NCBI GenBank assembly: GCA_027487895.1
Contig: JAIYCS010000051.1
Location: 1-64,000, forward strand
From: Sediminibacterium sp.
Lineage (GTDB): Bacteria; Bacteroidota; Bacteroidia; Chitinophagales; Chitinophagaceae
Direction: 5' to 3'
DNA length: 64,000 bases
The notes below the pieces were generated by a model. It saw only the letters and a program-made list of their open reading frames with translations, had not been told where the DNA came from and ran no database searches. The position numbers were made by a program, and so were the translations under genes. This document shows positions 58,003-64,000 of this stretch, one piece after another (the first letter of the stretch is position 1; each line of letters opens with the position of its first letter).

Positions 58003-59256
58003 ATGGCACTTAAAAGAGTCGTTGTTACAGGAATTGGTACGCTAACACCTATTGGAAATAATCTCAATGATTATTGGCAGAATTTATTAGCGGGCGTTTC
58101 AGGGGCAGCACCTATCACTCTTTTTGACGCTTCTAAATTTAAAACACGTTTTGCGTGTGAGATTAAGGGCTTTGATCCAACTCAGTTTATGGATCGTAAA
58201 GAAGCCAGAAAATTAGACCGTTTCGCACAAATTGCCCTTGTAGCCAGCGATCAAGCTGTTGCAGATGCGGGTATTTCAAAAGATAATGTAGATCCAGACC
58301 GTGTAGGTGTCATTTTTGCTAGTGGCATTGGTGGTCTCGTAACTTTTCAGGAAGAAGTATTAAACTTCGCCGCAGGAGATGGAACACCTCGTTTCAATCC
58401 TTTCTTTATTCCAAAAATGATTTTAGATATTGCTGCCGGACAAATTTCCATGCGTCATGGATTTAGAGGTCCTAACTATGCAGTGGTGAGTGCTTGTGCA
58501 TCTAGTACCAATGGTATTGTTTGTGCAGTAGACACCATCAGATTAGGAAAAGCAGATATCGTTGTTGCCGGAGGCGCCGAAGCCGTAATTGGTGAAGCAG
58601 GTATTGGTGGTTTTAACGCCATGAAAGCCATGAGTGAGCGCAACGATGACCCAGCAACTGCCAGCCGCCCTTACGACAAAGACAGAGATGGATTTGTAAT
58701 GGGAGAAGCTGCAGGTGCCCTTATTTTAGAAGATTATGACCACGCTGTAAAACGTGGTGCCAAAATATATTGTGAAATTGCTGGCGGTGGTGCAACTGCC
58801 GATGCTTACCATTTAACGGCTCCACATCCAGAAGGACTAGGTGCATTAAACGTAATGCGCGCTGCATTAAACGATGCTGGTATGCAGCCTGATGAAATTG
58901 ATTATATCAATACGCACGGTACTTCAACGCCGCTTGGTGATGGCGCCGAAACAAAAGCCATTACTGGAGTATTTGGTGAGCACGCTTACAACCTCAATAT
59001 CTCGGCAACTAAATCAATGACAGGTCACTGCCTAGGTGCTGCTGGAGTTATTGAAACCATTGCCTGTATCCAGTCGGTGATTCATGATATTGTTCCGCCT
59101 ACCATCAACCATTTTACAGACGATCCAACCCTAGATCCAAGACTTAATTTCACATTCAACGCTCCTCAAAAAAGAGTGGTGCGTGCTGCTTTAAGTAATA
59201 CGTTTGGATTTGGCGGGCACAATGCTTGTGTGATTGTCAAAAAATTCATAGCTTAA
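58003..59256 (+). CDS. fabF: Beta-ketoacyl-ACP synthase II
   Basis: RVVVTGIGTLTPIGNN; VSACASSTNGI; NTHGTSTPLGD; SATKSMTGHCLGAAG. Confidence 0.97.
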   Translation: MALKRVVVTGIGTLTPIGNNLNDYWQNLLAGVSGAAPITLFDASKFKTRFACEIKGFDPTQFMDRKEARKLDRFAQIALVASDQAVADAGISKDNVDPDRVGVIFASGIGGLVTFQEEVLNFAAGDGTPRFNPFFIPKMILDIAAGQISMRHGFRGPNYAVVSACASSTNGIVCAVDTIRLGKADIVVAGGAEAVIGEAGIGGFNAMKAMSERNDDPATASRPYDKDRDGFVMGEAAGALILEDYDHAVKRGAKIYCEIAGGGATADAYHLTAPHPEGLGALNVMRAALNDAGMQPDEIDYINTHGTSTPLGDGAETKAITGVFGEHAYNLNISATKSMTGHCLGAAGVIETIACIQSVIHDIVPPTINHFTDDPTLDPRLNFTFNAPQKRVVRAALSNTFGFGGHNACVIVKKFIA

Positions 59257-59259
59257 GTT

Positions 59260-59967
59260 GTGCAGTTTTTTAAGCAACTTTTTTCTTCTTCATCATCAAA
59301 TAGTTTTGATCAGCAACTAAGAAATGTGCTTGGTTTTAAACCAGGTAAATTACTGCTGTATTCTACTGCCTTAAGCCACCGTTCTGTGAAAGAAACGGCA
59401 GAAGCAAACAATGAACGATTAGAGTATTTAGGAGACGCTGTGTTAAGTGCTGTTGTTGCCGATTATTTATTTAAAAGATACCCCTACAAAGGCGAAGGAT
59501 TTTTGACAGAGATGCGCAGCAAAATGGTAAACAGACAACAACTCAATGACGTTGCCTTAAAAATGGGACTTCGAAAATTAACCATGTATAATAAATTTGA
59601 CAATGCTTTAAAAGGAAGTCAAATTTTTGGCAATACGCTAGAAGCATTGGTGGGAGCGGTTTACCTGGATCAAGGATATATAAAAACGCAGGCATGGGTA
59701 CTCAAACAAATTGTGATACCACATATGTTTGTGGACGATTTAGAACAGATCGATATTAATTTGAAAAATAAATTAATTGGCTGGGCTAGCAAAAATGGTA
59801 AACTATTAGACTTTGAACTCGTAGAAGAAAAGATGGAAGGAACACGCAGGCTTTTTACTATTCATGTAACCATCGATGGAGAAGTCATTGCACTTGGTAA
59901 GGGTTACAACAAAAAAGACGCCAGTCAAGTAGCGGCGCAAGTAGCCGTAGAAAAATTAGCGTTGTAA
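59260..59967 (+). CDS. rnc: Ribonuclease III
   Basis: NERLEYLGDAVLSAVVADYLF; NTLEALVGAVYLDQGY; C-terminal dsRBD. GTG start. Confidence 0.95.
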   Translation: MQFFKQLFSSSSSNSFDQQLRNVLGFKPGKLLLYSTALSHRSVKETAEANNERLEYLGDAVLSAVVADYLFKRYPYKGEGFLTEMRSKMVNRQQLNDVALKMGLRKLTMYNKFDNALKGSQIFGNTLEALVGAVYLDQGYIKTQAWVLKQIVIPHMFVDDLEQIDINLKNKLIGWASKNGKLLDFELVEEKMEGTRRLFTIHVTIDGEVIALGKGYNKKDASQVAAQVAVEKLAL

Positions 59968-59999
59968 ACGCGCTGTTTTTACGCCATCACATGAAGGCA

Positions 60000-60410
60000 C
60001 TATTTCGCCTCAATAATTTCTTGACATAATTCTACTAGCACACCTCCTGTATTTTTGGGGTGTAAAAAGCAAACCCATTTATTATCGGCCCCTCTTTTGG
60101 GCGCTTCTTGGAGTAGGGTAAAGCCCTCAGCTTGCATACGGGCCATTTCGGCGTAAATATCCTCCACTTCATAAGCGATATGGTGGATGCCTTCCCCCTT
60201 TTTGTCTATGTATCTAGCGATAACTCCTTCAGGATCAGTGGAACATACCAGTTCAATTTTACTATCGCCCACTTTAAAAAAGGCCGTATTTACTTTTTCG
60301 GAAGCCACGAGTTCCTGCTTGTAACAAATTGTGTTTAACATTTTCTCGTATAATGGCACGGAAACTTCAAAATTTTTGACCGCGATACCAATATGTTCGA
60401 TTTTTTTCAT
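60000..60410 (-). CDS. mce: Methylmalonyl-CoA epimerase
   Basis: KKIEHIGIAVKNFEVSVPLYEKML; EGIHHIAYEVEDI; LHPKNTGGVLVELCQ. Start refined to Met 60410. Confidence 0.93.
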   Translation of the reverse strand: MKKIEHIGIAVKNFEVSVPLYEKMLNTICYKQELVASEKVNTAFFKVGDSKIELVCSTDPEGVIARYIDKKGEGIHHIAYEVEDIYAEMARMQAEGFTLLQEAPKRGADNKWVCFLHPKNTGGVLVELCQEIIEAK

Positions 60411-60532
60411 GACAAGCCGTTTTTTGCTTTTACGAATTGAGAAAAAATGAGGCTTTGTGCCCCTTTTGACCCGCAATTATAAACCTATTGCAGTACTTTC
60501 GTGTTTATAAGTAAAGCAAATTTCAGAATATT

Positions 60533-61750
60533 ATGTTGAAGTTACCTATTTACCTAGATAATAACGCCACAACCCCAATGGATCCGAGGGTTTTAGAGGC
60601 CATGATTCCGTATTTTACCGAGCATTTTGGTAATGCAGCGAGCCGTAACCACCCATTTGGATGGGAGGCAGAAGAGGCAGTAGATTATGCACGTGAGCAA
60701 GTAGCTAAATTAATTGGTGCCGACCCTAAAGAAATCATCTTTACATCGGGCGCAACAGAGGGCGATAACCTTGGTATCAAGGGTGTTTACGAAATGTATG
60801 CGAGTAAGGGTAATCATATCATTACTTGTACGACCGAGCACAAAGCCGTTTTAGATACCTGTAAACATATTGAGCACTTAGGTGGTGAGGTAACTTACCT
60901 TCCAGTAGCTGCTAACGGTTTAATTGACTTAACAGCGCTTGAAGCTGCTATTAAGCCAACCACTATTTTAATTGCCATCATGTACGCCAACAACGAAATT
61001 GGTGTGGTGCAACCGGTAAAAGAAATTAGCGCTATTGCTAAAAAGCATGGTGTATTATTTTTCTCTGATGCGGTGCAGGCTGTTGGTAAAATTCCAGTAG
61101 ACGTAAACGCTGACGGTATTGATATTATGGCATTTACAGCGCATAAAATGTATGGTCCTAAAGGGATTGGTGCACTTTATGTTCGTCGTAAAAACCCACG
61201 TGTTAAAGTTACTGCTCAAATGGACGGTGGCGGACACGAAAGAGGTATGCGTAGCGGTACTTTAAACGTACCTGGTATTGTTGGATTTGGTAAAGCATGT
61301 GAACTTGCAAGACTAGAAATGGCTGCTGACGCTGAGCGCTTAAGCAAGCTAAGAGATAAGCTAGAAGCGGCTTTAACACAAATAGACGAGTCTTATGTAA
61401 ATGGTAGCACCGAGCACCGTTTACCACACGTTGCTAATATTTCTTTCAAATATGTAGAAGGAGAAGGCTTAATGATGGGCTTTAATAAAACCATCGCACT
61501 TTCTTCAGGTTCTGCTTGTACTTCTGCATCACTTGAGCCTAGCTATGTTTTAAAAGCATTAGGTTTAGGAGATGATTTAGCACACAGTTCACTTCGTTTT
61601 GGACTTGGACGTTTTACCACCGAAGAACAAATTGATTATACCATTAAAGCGGTTACTGATACTGTTTTAAAACTTCGTGAAATGAGCCCACTTTGGGAAA
61701 TGTTCAAAGAAGGTATTGATTTAGATTCTATCGAATGGGCGCACCATTAA
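60533..61750 (+). CDS. iscS: Cysteine desulfurase
   Basis: [76 protein letters not shown]. Confidence 0.96.
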   Translation: MLKLPIYLDNNATTPMDPRVLEAMIPYFTEHFGNAASRNHPFGWEAEEAVDYAREQVAKLIGADPKEIIFTSGATEGDNLGIKGVYEMYASKGNHIITCTTEHKAVLDTCKHIEHLGGEVTYLPVAANGLIDLTALEAAIKPTTILIAIMYANNEIGVVQPVKEISAIAKKHGVLFFSDAVQAVGKIPVDVNADGIDIMAFTAHKMYGPKGIGALYVRRKNPRVKVTAQMDGGGHERGMRSGTLNVPGIVGFGKACELARLEMAADAERLSKLRDKLEAALTQIDESYVNGSTEHRLPHVANISFKYVEGEGLMMGFNKTIALSSGSACTSASLEPSYVLKALGLGDDLAHSSLRFGLGRFTTEEQIDYTIKAVTDTVLKLREMSPLWEMFKEGIDLDSIEWAHH

Positions 61751-61789
61751 TTTATAAAATTATTATTTTTACCCTTTCAAAATAAAAAT

Positions 61790-62209
61790 ATGGCATACTC
61801 AGAAAAAGTTATCGATCATTATAGCAATCCTAAAAACGTAGGAACTTTAGATAAGGCAAAAAAGAATGTAGGTACCGGTTTAGTAGGTGCTCCAGAATGT
61901 GGCGACGTTATGCGCTTACAAATTGAAGTAGACGACGCTTCAGGTGTTATCACCGATGCTAAATTCAAAACCTTTGGATGTGGCTCTGCTATTGCTTCTT
62001 CATCACTTGCAACCGAGTGGTTAAAAGGTAAAACAGTAGATCAAGCAGTTGCTATTGACAACATGGATCTAGTAGAGGAATTAAATTTACCGCCAGTAAA
62101 AATTCACTGTTCTGTATTAGCTGAAGATGCTATTAAAGCAGCTATCAATGACTACCGCACTAAAAACGGTTTAGAAGCATTACAGTTTGAAGAAAAAGGC
62201 GTTCACTAA
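61790..62209 (+). CDS. iscU: Fe-S cluster scaffold protein IscU
   Basis: VIDHYSNPKNVGTLDK; GAPECGDVMRLQI; FKTFGCGSAIASSSL; LPPVKIHCSVLAEDAI. Confidence 0.97.
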   Translation: MAYSEKVIDHYSNPKNVGTLDKAKKNVGTGLVGAPECGDVMRLQIEVDDASGVITDAKFKTFGCGSAIASSSLATEWLKGKTVDQAVAIDNMDLVEELNLPPVKIHCSVLAEDAIKAAINDYRTKNGLEALQFEEKGVH

Positions 62210-62237
62210 TCATATTTAACCGAGCATTCATTTCCAA

Positions 62238-62588
62238 ATGGTAGCTACCGAAAATACAATCTATGTTAGCGAAAAGGCGAAGTCCAAAGTTTTACAACTT
62301 ATGGAGGATGCTGGCATTACTGGCGATAGTAGCTATTTTTTGCGTGTAGGTGTCGTTGGAGGTGGATGCTCTGGTCTTAGTTACAAACTTGATTTTGACA
62401 ACGAGGTAAAACCCATGGATCAGGTTTTTGAAGACAATGGCGTTAAAGTGGTCACAGATCTCAAAAGCTTTTTGTACCTCGTAAACACCGAGCTTGATTT
62501 TTCGGATGGCCTCAATGGCAAAGGATTTTATTTCAATAACCCCAATGCAAGTCGCAGTTGTGGCTGTGGGGAAAGCTTTTCGGTATAA
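62238..62588 (+). CDS. iscA: IscA/HesB-type iron-sulfur carrier
   Basis: LRVGVVGGGCSGLSYKLDF and C-terminal SCGCGESF. Confidence 0.93.
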   Translation: MVATENTIYVSEKAKSKVLQLMEDAGITGDSSYFLRVGVVGGGCSGLSYKLDFDNEVKPMDQVFEDNGVKVVTDLKSFLYLVNTELDFSDGLNGKGFYFNNPNASRSCGCGESFSV

Positions 62589-62630
62589 TTTAACTTTTTA
62601 CTTTTTAAGATTGCCTAAGAACAATTAGTT

Positions 62631-63359
62631 TTGGGCATGCTAAATATTAGCCTCAAAGAGTGGAAGCAGTTTTTTACCAGCCTAACAGGCTATATGGCAC
62701 TCTGCCTTTTTTTACTACTCACCGGCCTTCTTTTATTTGTTTTTCCTGATACCAGTATTTTGGTCATGGGCTATGCAACCCTTGCTGGCTTTTTTAATAT
62801 AGCGCCTTGGTTACTCCTATTTATGATTCCCACTATAACCATGCGCAGTTTTTCTGAAGAATATAAGTCGGGTACTTTTGAATTACTTAAAACATTACCC
62901 ATTCGCCCAGCGGTACTCGTGTATGGAAAATACGTTGGTGCACTGCTGGTTGTACTTTGTTTACTCCTTCCAACTTTACTATATGGTGTTGCTGTAGAAT
63001 CACTATCGGTGGTAGGCGGTATTGATATGGGTGCTACTGCTGGTTCTTATTTGGGACTATTTTTATTGGCTGGTGTATTTGTAGCTATTGGTATTTGTGT
63101 AAGTAGTTTTACTAATAATACCGTGGTTGCTTTTATTGGCGCTGCTTTTATTTGCTATTTAATTTTTGCAGGTTTTGAAGCAGTAAGTAAGCTCTCGTTC
63201 TTTCAAGGAAAACTTGGTTACTATATCGAAGTACTAGGTCTTCATTTTCATTACAAAAGTATAAGTAGAGGTGTTATTAGAATCGATGACATTATTTATT
63301 TTTTGGCTGTCACCTATAGTTGTTTGTACATCACTAAGCAAAATATTATTAAGCGCTAA
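62631..63359 (+). CDS. gldF: Gliding motility ABC transporter permease GldF
   Basis: MLNISLKEWKQFFTSLTGYMALCLFLLLTGLLLFVFPDTSIL; followed by GldG-like gene. Confidence 0.85.
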   Translation: MGMLNISLKEWKQFFTSLTGYMALCLFLLLTGLLLFVFPDTSILVMGYATLAGFFNIAPWLLLFMIPTITMRSFSEEYKSGTFELLKTLPIRPAVLVYGKYVGALLVVLCLLLPTLLYGVAVESLSVVGGIDMGATAGSYLGLFLLAGVFVAIGICVSSFTNNTVVAFIGAAFICYLIFAGFEAVSKLSFFQGKLGYYIEVLGLHFHYKSISRGVIRIDDIIYFLAVTYSCLYITKQNIIKR

Positions 63360-63374
63360 TTGCATCTGAAAAAC

Positions 63375-64000
63375 ATGTTTCAAAAATATTCAAATATTAT
63401 TATTGGATGCTTGCTGGTTGGCGTTATTTATGCTTCTAATGCCTGGTTGCATGGAAGCCTAGACCTCACTGCCGAAAAGCGTTACAGCCTTAGTGAAGCC
63501 ACAAAAAAATTATTGGATAAAAAACTGGACAGCACCATTACTATTGAGGTTTTTTTAACGGGCGATTTACCTGCCGATTATAAAAAACTAAATATTGCTA
63601 CTGCCGAAATTTTAGAAACATTTGCGTCTTACGCTGCAAGTTCGGTGCAGGTTTCATTTATAGAACCAGGAAGTGGTATTACCGACGAAGCTGCAAAAGT
63701 TAAATTATATGATAGCCTTGCTACGCTTGGCGTGGTGTTTGAAAGAACCGCTACAAGCGAGGGTATCGAAAAATCCACATCACAACTTATTGTGCCAGCT
63801 GCCATTGTACGATATGGTAACCGCGCGCCAGTAGTGGTTGATTTAAGAAGCAGTAAAAAAATATTTTCTAGTTACAATGTTATAGAAGCGGTAGAACCTA
63901 AAGAAGACAAAGAAGCTACCCGCAATGCTGCAGAAGCATTACTTGAATATAAATTTGCTGCTGCTATAGACAAGGCTACTAAAGTAAGTTATCCAACTGT
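63375..64000 (+). CDS. gldG: Gliding motility ABC transporter substrate-binding protein GldG (truncated by window end)
   Basis: Own translation MFQKYSNIIIGCLLVGVIYASNAWLHGSLDLTAEKRYSLSEATKKLLDKKLDSTITIEVFLTGDLPADYKKL..., open to the window edge. Confidence 0.83.
   Translation, partial: MFQKYSNIIIGCLLVGVIYASNAWLHGSLDLTAEKRYSLSEATKKLLDKKLDSTITIEVFLTGDLPADYKKLNIATAEILETFASYAASSVQVSFIEPGSGITDEAAKVKLYDSLATLGVVFERTATSEGIEKSTSQLIVPAAIVRYGNRAPVVVDLRSSKKIFSSYNVIEAVEPKEDKEATRNAAEALLEYKFAAAIDKATKVSYPT

Noticed and set aside
63375-64000. gldG as a truncated pseudogene
   Set aside because: The frame is open to the window end, so the truncation is a window-boundary effect.
1-64000. CRISPR array or large tandem repeats
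   Set aside because: No regularly spaced direct repeats were seen on reading the window.

Overview
The window is an AT-rich, densely coding chromosomal segment from a Bacteroidota genome, probably Chitinophagaceae-like. The lineage call rests on GLPGLI, GldF/GldG, TAnnTTTG -7 boxes and a CruF/CrtD-type carotenoid cluster. I see no CRISPR array, prophage, integrase or IS element. Main blocks, in order: (1) umuDC and a divergent 2H-phosphoesterase-like gene; (2) an AmgK-type kinase fused to a RapZ C-terminal domain, next to a MurU-like nucleotidyltransferase; (3) rfbB-rfbC-rfbA; (4) a CarH-like B12 photoreceptor/MerR regulator, an ECF sigma factor and a crtI-crtB-idi-crtD-cruF-crtZ-crtY operon; (5) tRNA-Arg and an operon xylB-xylA-galK-heparinase II/III-DUF2264-GH88; (6) outer-membrane beta-barrel/GLPGLI, GH29 and GH95; (7) housekeeping genes (DEAD helicase, fRMsr, dtd, mazG-like, glyS, exbB-exbD-exbD-tonB, mnmE, acpP-fabF-rnc, iscS-iscU-iscA, gldF-gldG), plus a three-protein two-component cassette. 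The strongest observations are: (a) four copies of the 9-mer TTTGTTTAA/TTAAACAAA forming two identical-geometry inverted repeats (each 34 bp) that bracket a consensus Bacteroidota promoter, between a CarH-like regulator and the ECF sigma/carotenoid operon; (b) that CarH-like protein keeps the W-x9-EH and ExHxxG cobalamin signatures but has Val where Thermus CarH has the light-state ligand His132; (c) a UmuD-like protein lacking both catalytic Ser and Lys, next to an intact UmuC and divergent from a 2H phosphoesterase lacking both HxT motifs; (d) the kinase-RapZ-C fusion next to murU. All calls were made by reading the sequence and translations. No database search was run.
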